Source: Candidatus Sulfotelmatobacter sp.
Lineage (GTDB): Bacteria > Acidobacteriota > Terriglobia > Terriglobales > Acidobacteriaceae
Direction: 5' to 3'
NCBI GenBank assembly: GCA_030039165.1
Contig: JASHQM010000082.1
Span: 1 to 64,000 of the forward strand
DNA length: 64,000 bases
Below the pieces are notes generated by a model. The model was given only the letters and a program-made list of their open reading frames with translations. It ran no database searches and was not told the origin of the DNA. The position numbers and the translations under genes are program-made. Below are positions 40,444-50,288 of this stretch, piece after piece; the first letter of the stretch is position 1, and each line of letters opens with the position of its first letter.

Positions 40444-43161
40444 TTGTCGTTTCTCGATCAATTGAATCCGCAGCAGCGCGAGGCCGTGGAAACCACGGAA
40501 GGGCCCGTCCTCATTCTCGCCGGCGCGGGCAGCGGCAAGACGCGCGTCATTACCTACCGCATCGCCTATCTCATCCAGAATTTGGGCGTGATGCCGGAAT
40601 CCATCCTGGCCATGACCTTCACCAACAAAGCCGCGGCCGAAATGGGCGAGCGTGTCGAAAAGTTGGTCGGCGGTTTGAGCGTCGCCAGACCGGTCATCTC
40701 CACATTCCATTCCTTCTGCGTGCGCTTGTTGCGGCGCGATATTGAGGCTCTGCAAATCCCTTCCGCGGCGCCCGGCCAGCCGCCCATCGGTCATACGAAA
40801 AAGTTCGTCATCTATGACGAAGCCGATCAGCAGTCGGTGCTGAAGTCGATCATGAAGCGGCTTGGACTTGACGACAAGCAGCTCACTCCTCGTATCGTGC
40901 TCGGCCGAATCTCCTGGGCGAAGAATCACATGCTCGATCCGCAGGAGCTTTATTTGCAGTCGGCCGATCCGAAAACGGAGAAGATCGCTCATCTGTATGA
41001 GGAGTATCGCAAGGAGTTGCGCAAGGCGAATGCGCTCGACTTCGACGATCTTCTGCTCGAATCGGTGCGCCTGCTCAAAAGCTCGGCGGCTGTCCGCGAT
41101 TACTACAATCGGCGCTTTCAATACCTTCTGATTGATGAATATCAGGATACGAATCGCCCGCAATATGAGTTGATGCGCATGTTAGCCGGCGCGCGGCACA
41201 ATGTCTGCGCCGTCGGCGATGAAGATCAGTCCATCTATTCGTGGCGTGGAGCCGACATCCGCAACATTCTCGAGTTCGAGCAGGATTTTCCCGAGGCCAA
41301 AATTATCCGTCTGGAGCAGAACTATCGCTCGACGCAAAATATTTTGCAGGCGGCGTCGGCCGTGGTCGCCAACAATCTACGCCGCAAAGGAAAAAATTTG
41401 TGGACTTCGCGCCAGGGCGGAACAAAGATCGGCTATTACGAAGCTCCCGACGGTGAGAACGAGGCTTTGTTCGCCGCCGATTCCATCGCGCGTTATTTGC
41501 GCGAGGCGGCCGGGCGAGGCGAAACCGGCCGCGCGGCGGTGCTTTATCGCACCAATTCTCAATCGCGTCTGTTTGAAGAGGCGATGCGCCGTTACGGATT
41601 GAAGTATCACGTCGTGGGAGGATTTTCCTTCTACGAGCGCGCCGAGATCAAAGACATGATCTCGTATTTGAAAGTCATTCAAAATCCCGACGACTCGATC
41701 GCCCTGCTTCGCGTGATCAACACGCCCGCGCGCGGTATCGGCAAAGGCACGCTTGACACTCTTGAACGGATCGCGCTTGAGACCGGATTATCGCTTTGGG
41801 GCGCCATCGGTGAAGCCATCAACCGCCAACTGCTTTCCGCGCGTGCGGTCAGCTCGCTCAGAAGTTTTCAGCGGTTGATCGAAGATGCCCGCGCCATGCT
41901 GGCCGGAACGTTTACCGAACAACTCGAGGACAGTGCAGCGCACGTAGTTTCCGCGGAAAATGCCAGTCGGACGCGCGAAGACTCGCACCACCAAGGCTCG
42001 AACAGCGAAGACCTCGGCGCCGGGGCCGACAATACGAATTCCGATAGCAGCGATGCGACCGCCTTCAATCCGGAGGAATTTGGAAACTTCACGCTCAATT
42101 TTCGCGAGGCTGAGCTTGTGGGCGGAAGCGGGACTTCCGCAGACAGCGCGGGGGCGCTTGACTCCGAGGGAAGATTGGCAAGCGAAACTTCCAGCTCTGC
42201 TCGGGATGACAGGGCCGATGATACATTTCCTGCTCCTGCCGTCACTACCGCCGACCTTCTCAAATTTCTCATCGACCGCACCGGCTATATCAAGCAATTG
42301 GAAGAGGAAGACACGCCGGAGGCTTACTCGCGCATCGAGAATCTGCGCGAACTCGTCAATGCGGCCATGGACTCGCGCGACCGCGGCGAAACCCTCGACC
42401 AGTTTCTTGACCACGCGGCACTCATCAGCGATGCCGACGATTACGACGAGCGCGCCCAGGTTACGCTCATGAGTCTGCATGCGGCCAAGGGCTTGGAATT
42501 CCCGCTGGTTTTTCTCAGTGGTCTCGAAGAAGGCTTGTTTCCCCACTCGCGCACCCTGCTTGAGCCGGACGACATCGAAGAAGAGCGGCGCTTATGCTAC
42601 GTCGGCATGACGCGCGCCATGGATCAGTTGATCCTCACCCGGGCTGTTTACCGTCGCAGATATGGAACCGATTTGCCGGAAGCCGGCGTGCCCTCGCGCT
42701 TTCTCGAAGAAGTTCCCGCCCCACTGATCGAAGAACTGGGTACCCGGCGGCCAGCTCGTGTGGCGACGGGCTCACTTGCCCGTCCGGAACGTTCGTCCTC
42801 CGCAGGCAATGCGCACTATTCTTACGAAGATGAAGACCAAAGCCTGAGCTGGAACCGCGGCCCTGCCGCAGGCGCCAGGCACGACTCGTCGTCCGGCGCC
42901 CCGCATTACAACTCCATCGAGAACATTGCTGAGTTCTTTGCTTCGCGAGGAAAAAAGTTTACGCTTTCAAAGCCACCAGCCGAAGCGCCTTCCGGCAAGC
43001 GCGGATTCCGGCCCGGTCAGAAAGTTCGCCATCCGAAATATGGAGAGGGAACCGTCTTTCGCCGCGAAGGAGAAGGCGAAGACGCCAAGATTACGGTACA
43101 ATTTCCTCGCTTCGGCTTGAAGAAGCTGGTGGAAAAATACGCTCAGTTGGAACGAGCCTGA
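40444..43161 (+). CDS. pcrA: UvrD/PcrA-type superfamily 1 helicase
   Basis: LNPQQREAVETTEGPVLILAGAGSGKTRVITYRIAYLI; QNYRSTQNIL; VTLMSLHAAKGLEFPLVF; TTG start. Confidence 0.95.
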   Translation: MSFLDQLNPQQREAVETTEGPVLILAGAGSGKTRVITYRIAYLIQNLGVMPESILAMTFTNKAAAEMGERVEKLVGGLSVARPVISTFHSFCVRLLRRDIEALQIPSAAPGQPPIGHTKKFVIYDEADQQSVLKSIMKRLGLDDKQLTPRIVLGRISWAKNHMLDPQELYLQSADPKTEKIAHLYEEYRKELRKANALDFDDLLLESVRLLKSSAAVRDYYNRRFQYLLIDEYQDTNRPQYELMRMLAGARHNVCAVGDEDQSIYSWRGADIRNILEFEQDFPEAKIIRLEQNYRSTQNILQAASAVVANNLRRKGKNLWTSRQGGTKIGYYEAPDGENEALFAADSIARYLREAAGRGETGRAAVLYRTNSQSRLFEEAMRRYGLKYHVVGGFSFYERAEIKDMISYLKVIQNPDDSIALLRVINTPARGIGKGTLDTLERIALETGLSLWGAIGEAINRQLLSARAVSSLRSFQRLIEDARAMLAGTFTEQLEDSAAHVVSAENASRTREDSHHQGSNSEDLGAGADNTNSDSSDATAFNPEEFGNFTLNFREAELVGGSGTSADSAGALDSEGRLASETSSSARDDRADDTFPAPAVTTADLLKFLIDRTGYIKQLEEEDTPEAYSRIENLRELVNAAMDSRDRGETLDQFLDHAALISDADDYDERAQVTLMSLHAAKGLEFPLVFLSGLEEGLFPHSRTLLEPDDIEEERRLCYVGMTRAMDQLILTRAVYRRRYGTDLPEAGVPSRFLEEVPAPLIEELGTRRPARVATGSLARPERSSSAGNAHYSYEDEDQSLSWNRGPAAGARHDSSSGAPHYNSIENIAEFFASRGKKFTLSKPPAEAPSGKRGFRPGQKVRHPKYGEGTVFRREGEGEDAKITVQFPRFGLKKLVEKYAQLERA

Positions 43162-43189
43162 AAAACATTTTGTAATTCTGCAATCGGGT

Positions 43190-43248
43190 AATTGAGTAAT
43201 TTTCGGCAGCCGCGAAACTGCGCTTGTGGATTACCAGATTACTCAATT
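43190..43248. repeat. Inverted repeat aattgagtaat ... attactcaatt
   Basis: Perfect 11-bp arms (43190-43200 / 43238-43248) with 37-bp spacer. Confidence 0.5.
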
Positions 43249-43276
43249 GCAAAATTTCAGATTCGAAAGTGAGTTC

Positions 43277-43438
43277 ATGGCAAATACAGCACAATTAAGC
43301 AGGGACGAACGCAAAAAAGCAAAACGTACTGCGCGCAAAAAGCGCAAGGCGGAACATCCACTCAAGCCCCGCGATTACGCGCGCGGGTCGAAGAAGCGAA
43401 AGATGAAGAAGATGGCGCGCGGCCAGTCGAAGCGCTAA
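43277..43438 (+). CDS. Very basic small protein (53 aa)
   Basis: MANTAQLSRDERKKAKRTARKKRKAEHPLKPRDYARGSKKRKMKKMARGQSKR. Confidence 0.5.
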   Translation: MANTAQLSRDERKKAKRTARKKRKAEHPLKPRDYARGSKKRKMKKMARGQSKR

Positions 43439-43480
43439 GAAACGGCACTCGGCGTGACGCCGTTGATCCGTACCCGGGTA

Positions 43481-43510
43481 TCCCACCTTTCCCTTTTGGG
43501 AAAGGTGGGA
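43481..43510. terminator. Strong 13-bp perfect hairpin (tcccacctttccc-tttt-gggaaaggtggga)
   Basis: Direct inverted repeat downstream of the small basic ORF; no clear T-tract. Confidence 0.5.
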
Positions 43511-43565
43511 GCATCCGAATAAGTACTAATTTGCTGATTGCGTCTTTTCAGGAGACAACAACCAC

Positions 43566-45134
43566 TTGTCCCAATCATCCACGGATCCCACGGCGACGGT
43601 GCGCACGTCAAAGAATCAGCTTTTCTGCTGCAAATCGATCGACAAACTGATTGCGGAATCCGAAGCCCCCGGCCAGCGCCTGAAAAAGACGCTCGGCCCC
43701 TGGTCGCTCACCGCGCTGGGCATAGGCGCCATCATCGGAGCTGGCATTTTCATTCTCACCGGCACGGCGGCAGCCGGAGAGGATCAGCCTCCATCCATGC
43801 TTCATGCCCAGGTTCTCGATGTCATCATCGGCTTTCTGCATGGTGGTATGTCGCACGTCCTCATGCAGGGCCGCCCCCCAGCAGGGCCGTCGATTGCCAT
43901 CTCTTTTCTCCTCGTGGCCATTGCCTGCAGCTTCGCGGGCCTGTGCTACGCGGAACTCGCCTCGATGATCCCCATCGCCGGCAGCGCCTATACCTATTCC
44001 TATGCCACGCTGGGCGAAATTTTCGCCTGGATCATCGGCTGGGACCTGATCCTCGAATATGTGGTCAGCAATGTTGTGGTGGCCATCGGCTTTGGCGCCT
44101 ATACCAAGGCCCAGCTTGCTTCCTTCGGCTTCAACCTGCCCGATCGGTGGTCGACCCCGGTGTGGGAATCGGGGCGCTGGACTGGCGCCTATTTCAACTT
44201 CCCCGCGTTTCTCATCGTTTTCATTCTCACGGTATTGCTGGTGCGCGGGGTTCGCGAGTCTGCGGAAGCCAATAACGTGATGGTCGCAATCAAGATTGGC
44301 GCCATTCTGATTTTTCTGCTGGTGGGGGGCGCGCTGATCAAACCCGGCAACTGGCGGCCTTTTGCGCCCGCAGGATTGAGCGGCATCGTCAGCGGAGGCG
44401 CAATCGTCTTTTTTACATACATCGGATTCGATTCGGTCTCGACCGCGGCGGAGGAGGCGCGAAACCCTCAACGCGATATGCCTTTTGGCATCATTGCGTC
44501 GTTGGTCATCTGCACCATCCTTTACATCGGCGTTTCCATCGTCCTGCTGGGCATGATGAAGTACACCACTTTTGTCTCCGGCGAGGCCGCTGAAGCACCC
44601 GTGGCCTACGCCTTGCAGAAGCTGGGCGCCAACCGCTGGTCCCAGTCGGTGATCGTGATTGGCGCGCTCATGGGCATGATTTCCTCGTTGCTCGTTTTCC
44701 AGTACGGTCAGGCGCGCATCTGGTACGCCATGTCGCGCGACCGCCTGTTTCCCGCGCTGTTTTCCAAAGTGCATCCTAAATTTCAGACTCCGTACTACTC
44801 CACCTGGATTGCAGGTTTCGCCGTCGGCGTTCCGGCCGGAATTTTTGCTGTCAGCGACGCCGCCGATCTCTCGAATATCGGAACTCTTTTCGCCTTCGTG
44901 CTCGTGTCTTTCGGCGTCATCGTCCTCCGCCGCTCCCAGCCCGGGCGGCCTCGCGTTTTTCGCGTGCCTTTCGTGCCCTGGTTTCCTTTGATCTCGATCG
45001 TTCTTTGCGGTGGCCTGATGACTGGACTGCTCGTCATCACTTGGCTGCGCTTCATCATCTGGCTGGGGATCGGCCTTCTCATCTACTTCTTCTACAGCCG
45101 GCACCGCAGCGAATTCGCGAAAAAGCAGCCGTAA
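43566..45134 (+). CDS. APC superfamily amino acid permease
   Basis: LGIGAIIGAGIFILTGTAAAG; CYAELASMIPIAGSAYTYSYATLGE; 12-TM pattern. Confidence 0.94.
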   Translation: MSQSSTDPTATVRTSKNQLFCCKSIDKLIAESEAPGQRLKKTLGPWSLTALGIGAIIGAGIFILTGTAAAGEDQPPSMLHAQVLDVIIGFLHGGMSHVLMQGRPPAGPSIAISFLLVAIACSFAGLCYAELASMIPIAGSAYTYSYATLGEIFAWIIGWDLILEYVVSNVVVAIGFGAYTKAQLASFGFNLPDRWSTPVWESGRWTGAYFNFPAFLIVFILTVLLVRGVRESAEANNVMVAIKIGAILIFLLVGGALIKPGNWRPFAPAGLSGIVSGGAIVFFTYIGFDSVSTAAEEARNPQRDMPFGIIASLVICTILYIGVSIVLLGMMKYTTFVSGEAAEAPVAYALQKLGANRWSQSVIVIGALMGMISSLLVFQYGQARIWYAMSRDRLFPALFSKVHPKFQTPYYSTWIAGFAVGVPAGIFAVSDAADLSNIGTLFAFVLVSFGVIVLRRSQPGRPRVFRVPFVPWFPLISIVLCGGLMTGLLVITWLRFIIWLGIGLLIYFFYSRHRSEFAKKQP

Positions 45135-45204
45135 GCGGCGAGCTGCACGGCAACTGACGAAATGTCCCGGCGGCGCTCCCGGCGTCTGGTCCTGTCTCCA
45201 TTAC

Positions 45205-45251
45205 ACGGCGTCATTCCGAAGCCCCGCGCCTTCACCAGCGGGGCGAGGAAT
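45205..45251. repeat. Dispersed repeat family 1, copy A
   Basis: ggcgtcattccgaagccccgcgccttcaccagcggggcgaggaatct. Confidence 0.75.
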
Positions 45252-45406
45252 CTCGAACCCGATGCTCCCCGTGCAAGGAGATCCTTCGCTCCGCCTGCGA
45301 AACGGACCGCGCTGGGATGGCGCCATGCAAAGCAAACTGCGTGCCTGGATTCGGGCGCCCTTCCACTTCTCGCAAATCTTCCCCCCAAAATCTACAATCG
45401 AATTCA

Positions 45407-46420
45407 ATGTCTACTTCCGACCGCTTGGCGAGCAGTTTTATCCGGCTCTTACCCAAGGCCGAATTGCACCTCCATCTCGAAGGCACAATCGAACCGGCCA
45501 CGCTACTTGAACTGCGCCAGCGTCGCGGCGAGCAAGTCACGCCTGCCGAGATCGAGGCGCTCTATCGCTATGACGACTTTCCCGGATTCCTCCTTTCCTT
45601 CAAAAACATCACCGAGCAATTGCGCACGCCCGAAGATTACGAGCTGATCACGTATCGCCTGATGCAGAAGCTGAAAGAAGAAAACATTCTGCACGCCGAG
45701 GTCTACATTTCAGTAGGCGTATGCTTGTCGCGCAAGCAGGAATTCGACGCCATCTTCGAAGGCCTGCATCGCGGACGCGCTCGCGGTGCCCGCGATTTCG
45801 GCGTGTCGCTGCTATGGCTGTTCGACGCGGTGCGGCAGTTGGGCCCGGAGGCGGCGCAGAAAGTTTTCGAACTCGCCCTGCGCTATAACGATCGCGAAGT
45901 CGTTGGAGTCGGCATCGGCGGAGATGAGCAGAAAGGCCCGCCCGAGCTTTTTCGCGATGCCTACGCCTGGGCGGCCGATCACGGCCTCCGCCTGACCGCG
46001 CACGCCGGCGAGAATGGCCCGCCAGAGTCGGTTTGGGGAGCCCTGAATTTGCGCGCCGAGCGCATCGGGCACGGGCTTACGGCTTTCCATGACTCCGATC
46101 TGGTCGAAGAACTGGCGCAGCGCCAGGTGCCGGTAGAAATTTGCCTGACCAGCAATTTGCGCACCGGGCTTTGCCCAAACCTCAACGATCATCCTGCCAA
46201 AAGTTATTTCGATCGCGGCCTGATGATCACGCTCAATAGCGACGATCCCGCCATGTTCGGCACCACGTTGGCGCGGGAGTATCACATCGCGCAGCAGACC
46301 TTCGGATTCACCGACGAACATTTGCGCGAATTGGCGCGCAATTCCTTCGAAGCGTCGTTTTTGCCGGCGGAGAAAAAGCTGCAGTTCCTGAATCTTTTTG
46401 ACGCGGCTGCGGCCAGGTGA
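45407..46420 (+). CDS. add: Adenosine deaminase family protein
   Basis: LPKAELHLHLEGTIEPATLLEL; LTAHAGENGPPESVWGAL; LNSDDPAMFGTTLAREY. Confidence 0.93.
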   Translation: MSTSDRLASSFIRLLPKAELHLHLEGTIEPATLLELRQRRGEQVTPAEIEALYRYDDFPGFLLSFKNITEQLRTPEDYELITYRLMQKLKEENILHAEVYISVGVCLSRKQEFDAIFEGLHRGRARGARDFGVSLLWLFDAVRQLGPEAAQKVFELALRYNDREVVGVGIGGDEQKGPPELFRDAYAWAADHGLRLTAHAGENGPPESVWGALNLRAERIGHGLTAFHDSDLVEELAQRQVPVEICLTSNLRTGLCPNLNDHPAKSYFDRGLMITLNSDDPAMFGTTLAREYHIAQQTFGFTDEHLRELARNSFEASFLPAEKKLQFLNLFDAAAAR

Positions 46421-46454
46421 AATCCCGCATCACTCTCTTCGGAGTCAAGGCAAA

Positions 46455-46844
46455 TTGGCCGCACACCAATTGAAATTCCGCTTGCTTCCCGGCTCGTATG
46501 CCATTCTGCGCATGGCTCCGGATGCAGCCCCTCCGGACTGGGCATCGAACGGCGAGTTCACTTCGCTCACGCGCACGCCAGATGAGCTTTCGATTGTCTG
46601 TCCTCAGCAGAATATTCCGCAAAACATCCCGCCCGGTCCGCGCTGGATTTGTCTCAAACTCGAAGGCCCGTTTGCCTTCTCGCAAACCGGAGTGCTGCTG
46701 GCATTCATCGAGCCGCTATCGAACAACCGCGTTCCGATCTTCGCCATTTCCACCTACGACACCGATTACGTTTTAATTCAGGAGCAATACTGGCATGCGG
46801 CACGGCAGATTTTGCGTGACGCAGGCCACGAGCGGCTGCCATAA
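46455..46844 (+). CDS. ACT domain-like protein
   Basis: 'ELSIVCPQQNIP...WICLKLEGPFAFSQTGVLLAFIEPLSNNRVPIFAISTYDTDYVLIQEQYWHAA'. Confidence 0.7.
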   Translation: MAAHQLKFRLLPGSYAILRMAPDAAPPDWASNGEFTSLTRTPDELSIVCPQQNIPQNIPPGPRWICLKLEGPFAFSQTGVLLAFIEPLSNNRVPIFAISTYDTDYVLIQEQYWHAARQILRDAGHERLP

Positions 46845-47010
46845 ATCTCATCCTGCAACGAACCTCCTCGGCCCGAATCATCCTCGCTGAACATTCCGCC
46901 TTAAACCAGCCGGCGGCGAATTAATGCCGTTCACTGTCGAAAATTTGCAGCATAGCCTCCACGGCCTGCGCCAGGGTCAGCATTCATGCTGTAATAAGAA
47001 CAACGATCCA

Positions 47011-48036
47011 ATGCCCTCGATTCTCACAACTCTGCGTCGCCGCGCCAAAGCGGCTCATCGCAACTTGCGCGGAGCAGCGATGGCCGCCCGCGCTCTGGCC
47101 TCCACCGATCATCCCTTGCTGGCGCACATTATTCCCGTGCGCCGCTGTAACCTCGCCTGCACTTACTGCAACGAGTTCGACGATTTCTCCAACCCGGTGC
47201 CGGTAGAAGAGATGTTCCTACGTATCGATCAGCTGGGCGCGCTCGGAACTTCAGTGGTCACCATTTCCGGCGGCGAGCCACTGCTCCATCCAGAACTGGA
47301 CGACATCATTCGCCGCATTCGCTCCAACGGCATGATCGCGGGCCTGATCACCAACGGCTATCTCTTGGTTGCCGAGCGTATTCAGCGATTAAACCGAGCG
47401 GGATTGGAGTGGTTGCAGATCTCCATCGACAACGTGAACCCCGATGAAGTTTCGAAGAAAAGCCTGAAGGTGCTCGATAAGAAGCTGCAATTGCTCGCCC
47501 AGCACGCCGATTTTCATGTGAACATCAATTCCGTAGTCGGCAGCGGCATCGCTCATCCCCAGGACGCCCTGGTGATCGGCAGGCGCGCTATTAACCTGGG
47601 CTTCAGTTCAACCATCGGCATCATTCACGACGGCAGCGGACAGTTGCAGCCTCTGGGCGAGGAAGAGCGCAAAATCTACCACGAAATGAAGTCCATGGAG
47701 AAGCGCAGCTTCACCCGCGTCAACGCCTTCCAGGACAATATTGCCCAGGGCCTGCCCAACCATTGGCGCTGCCGCGCGGGCGCGCGGTATCTGTATATCT
47801 GCGAGGACGGCCTGGTGCATTACTGCTCGCAGCAGCGCGGCTACCCCGGAGTTCCCCTCGCTACCTACACGCGCGACGATCTGCGCCGCGAGTATCGTGC
47901 GGAAAAAAGCTGCGCGCCGCACTGCACGGTTTCCTGCGTGCATCAGGTTTCGATCTTCGACTCCTGGCGGGCGCCGCAGCAAGCTGTGCCCGCAGCGGCT
48001 GGTGCAGGCGCCAACGGGCTGATACAGATCAAATAG
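47011..48036 (+). CDS. Radical SAM protein with C-terminal Cys cluster (SPASM-like)
   Basis: [17 protein letters not shown] (CxxxCxxC), [14 protein letters not shown]-terminal [16 protein letters not shown]...CAPHCTVSC. Confidence 0.9.
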   Translation: MPSILTTLRRRAKAAHRNLRGAAMAARALASTDHPLLAHIIPVRRCNLACTYCNEFDDFSNPVPVEEMFLRIDQLGALGTSVVTISGGEPLLHPELDDIIRRIRSNGMIAGLITNGYLLVAERIQRLNRAGLEWLQISIDNVNPDEVSKKSLKVLDKKLQLLAQHADFHVNINSVVGSGIAHPQDALVIGRRAINLGFSSTIGIIHDGSGQLQPLGEEERKIYHEMKSMEKRSFTRVNAFQDNIAQGLPNHWRCRAGARYLYICEDGLVHYCSQQRGYPGVPLATYTRDDLRREYRAEKSCAPHCTVSCVHQVSIFDSWRAPQQAVPAAAGAGANGLIQIK

Positions 48037-48050
48037 CCCTCGAAATGTGC

Positions 48051-48097
48051 GCGTCATCCCGAAGCCCCGCGTTTTCACCAGCGGGGCAAGGGATCTC
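48051..48097. repeat. Dispersed repeat family 1, copy B
   Basis: gcgtcatcccgaagccccgcgttttcaccagcggggcaagggatctc. Confidence 0.78.
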
Positions 48098-48144
48098 GGC
48101 TACAACGAAGTCAAAGGCGTGCCGCGGCGTCTCGCCGCCGGTCA

Positions 48145-48693
48145 CTACTTCTTCGGCTGCGCGCTCGGCGGCAGAATTCCATTCAGACGCAAATACATCG
48201 CGGCAGTCGAGTAATGGTCAGCCCAGCCTCCCGCCAGAATGAGCGCCGCCATGGCGCGCGGCCCCTGATGTCCTCCAAAAAGCTCGATGCTGTCACCAAG
48301 TTTGGAGTCATCCATCTTACTCAGCGCCTCATTGCAGAAATCGTAAGAAGCAGTCGCCGCCTCCAGCAGTTTATCCTTGGAATCAGTTTCTTTCGCTTCC
48401 TCGACCTTCGGGGCGGCCACGTCAGCCGCCTTGGCACACAGGCCGTTGTTGAAGCCGATGATGTGAACCGCGAGGTGAGCAAAGCTCATTTGCTCGGGCG
48501 TCGGCTTGTAGCTGAATTTGTCGGCCGGCATGGCGCTGATTGCGCCCAGCGTATTGGTTCGTGAACGAGCCAGCAACATCCGCAGTGAAACAGCCACCGG
48601 ATCTTTAATGGCGGTGGCGGCCGTTTGGGCCTGGGCTGCGATCGCGAAAAGGCAAGCGAACGTGAAGATCGCGGTCAAGAAAATCTTCTTCAT
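48145..48693 (-). CDS. Secreted DinB-like family protein
   Basis: Signal peptide MKKIFLTAIFTFACLFAIAAQAQ, 'MSFAHLAVHIIGFNNGLC' ... 'GGWADHYSTAAMYLRLNGILPPS'. Confidence 0.8.
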   Translation of the reverse strand: MKKIFLTAIFTFACLFAIAAQAQTAATAIKDPVAVSLRMLLARSRTNTLGAISAMPADKFSYKPTPEQMSFAHLAVHIIGFNNGLCAKAADVAAPKVEEAKETDSKDKLLEAATASYDFCNEALSKMDDSKLGDSIELFGGHQGPRAMAALILAGGWADHYSTAAMYLRLNGILPPSAQPKK

Positions 48694-48763
48694 GGGAATT
48701 CTCCTGGGTAAACAGATTACGCGCTGCGGTCGAAGTTGCACAAATCGGAGATCTTGCCAGGAT

Positions 48764-49531
48764 TTATCGGAACGCCGCGGCGAAGGCGACGCCCACCAGC
48801 GTCGCAACCACCCACCATCCAAAGACGATTCCAAAAGACGTGCCGCGTTTCACTTTGCTGACACATGTAAATCCAATCGCCGTCAGGATAAGCGTCCAAA
48901 TCAGAAAAATGTCCAGAGACGTCCCCAGGCGGTGCAACACCGGCGAGTCGGCGGCGCTGAGGAAATATCCCGGGTTAGTGGCGACCGGATTATCCAGGGT
49001 AAACGAGTCTGGGTTCGTTCCGGCAGCTACCGCGACAATGGAAAGTATCAGCTTCAGCACCCCAGGCAGCGTGGCATAGTTCACGATGGCGAAAGAGGTC
49101 TTGAAGTTCACATCCGCCCCGCCCGCGAACTTGAACGTAGCAAAAAGAATCGCGGCAATGACTAAATTGAAAATCAGGATCACTAGCGGGTAGCCGTAGA
49201 GAAAATATTGCGTGCCTTTGGCCTGTCTTTCCAGTGCCTGCTCGCGCTGGTCGGCGGGCAAGTTCTCAACACGAGCGGCGGCCCTGGGCGATGCCTGAAT
49301 CTGGTTTTCTGCAACCTTGTGATAACCGATCTTCTGCCCCACTACATAAAAGAAGACCAGCGACAAGATCGACACCAGTAGCCATGGCGCCCACCAGCTT
49401 GCATTGCGCCGCAGGTCAGTAAAAGTCTTCGAGGGTGCTATGAAAGTGTCGGCGATGCGCGCACCCTCAGAGAGCCCGCGCGATTCGTCGATCGGAGCAG
49501 CGGAAGGCGGCGAAAGTGGGGCAGTGGCCAT
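48764..49531 (-). CDS. YIP1 family membrane protein
   Basis: 'IADTFIAPSKTFTDLRRNASWWAPWLLVSILSLVFFYVV' and multiple TMs. Confidence 0.83.
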   Translation of the reverse strand: MATAPLSPPSAAPIDESRGLSEGARIADTFIAPSKTFTDLRRNASWWAPWLLVSILSLVFFYVVGQKIGYHKVAENQIQASPRAAARVENLPADQREQALERQAKGTQYFLYGYPLVILIFNLVIAAILFATFKFAGGADVNFKTSFAIVNYATLPGVLKLILSIVAVAAGTNPDSFTLDNPVATNPGYFLSAADSPVLHRLGTSLDIFLIWTLILTAIGFTCVSKVKRGTSFGIVFGWWVVATLVGVAFAAAFR

Positions 49532-49611
49532 GACGGGTCTCCTGTGAATTGCCAAGGAATTCTAGCTGTAACGGCAGGGCAAGACAAGCGGCCGCGAAGC
49601 GCGACCTCTCC

Positions 49612-49752
49612 ATGAACCAGTTCGCCGCCGCCGCCACGATGAAGTTCGTCGAGGCGGCCCTGGATCCGGTGAAGTGCGGCAAGATCGTGCAGGACCCGGC
49701 TTATGCCGCGTTCAAGCGCGACCTGGAAACGCCCTCCGAAGCCGCCTCCTGA
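49612..49752 (+). CDS. Small ORF, copy 1 (46 aa), duplicated sequence
   Basis: MNQFAAAATMKFVEAALDPVKCGKIVQDPAYAAFKRDLETPSEAAS; 134/135 nt identity to 50961-51095. Confidence 0.45.
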   Translation: MNQFAAAATMKFVEAALDPVKCGKIVQDPAYAAFKRDLETPSEAAS

Positions 49753-49756
49753 TTTT
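49622..49756. repeat. 135-bp direct repeat, copy 1
   Basis: Single mismatch against 50961-51095 (49660 c vs 50999 a). Confidence 0.95.
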
Positions 49757-49804
49757 TCTCCTGGCGCTGTGCACGGCGGACGTTGCGCACCCGCGAGAAA
49801 AAAA

Positions 49805-49830
49805 GGCCACCGGCGACGGTGGCCCTTTTT
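49805..49830. terminator. Intrinsic terminator, probably bidirectional (ggccaccg-gcga-cggtggcc + T-tract)
   Basis: 8-bp stem, GCGA tetraloop, flanked by A- and T-tracts. Confidence 0.8.
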
Positions 49831-49841
49831 TCCTTTTTCTC

Positions 49842-50288
49842 TCAGACCACGGCCCGCGCGGGCTCCTCGACGGACGTCGCACTTCCCCGCGCACTTCGCA
49901 ATCCAGGCGGCACTCCATAGTTCTCCCGCGCCGGCTCGATCGAGCGAATCCATTCCACCAGCTCGTCCAGGCAAATTTCGCCGGTCAGCACATGCTCGAC
50001 GAAGGGGTGGCGCAGTATCTGGAAGTCGCGCATGCCATATTGCAGTTCGTGACTGATGAAGCCAGGTTCGCGCCGGTGGCGTTCTTCACACCACGGGCAG
50101 GCCTCGATGCGAGCCAGCCAGGGATAGATGCGGACGATCGTGTCGCAGCCAACCGGCTTGAGCCCGTTGGCCAGGATGGCCATTCCGTTCGCGCAGCGAT
50201 CGATGCACGGTCCCCACTCCTCGACCATGACCCGGCCGAGGTCGACCGCGTCTGACAGTTGCAGGTTCAGCATTTCCAGAGTTTTCAT
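49842..50288 (-). CDS. Hypothetical protein with CPWC motif
   Basis: ORF with protein-like composition (...IEACPWCEERHRREPGF...) ending at the shared terminator. Confidence 0.55.
   Translation of the reverse strand: MKTLEMLNLQLSDAVDLGRVMVEEWGPCIDRCANGMAILANGLKPVGCDTIVRIYPWLARIEACPWCEERHRREPGFISHELQYGMRDFQILRHPFVEHVLTGEICLDELVEWIRSIEPARENYGVPPGLRSARGSATSVEEPARAVV

Noticed and set aside
43781-43890. Extra ~35-aa segment between TM1 and TM2 of the APC permease
   Set aside because: Similar long loops are, as far as I recall, common in acidobacterial members of this family; not novel on its own
43608-45104. 498-aa minus-strand ORF covering almost the entire APC permease gene
   Set aside because: Composition is a frame shadow of GC-rich coding DNA (D/H/R/G-rich, no domain); the plus strand encodes an unmistakable permease
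46845-47010. Possible RiPP precursor upstream of the radical SAM gene ([29 protein letters not shown])
   Set aside because: It reads through in frame into the radical SAM protein and is better explained as an alternative upstream start
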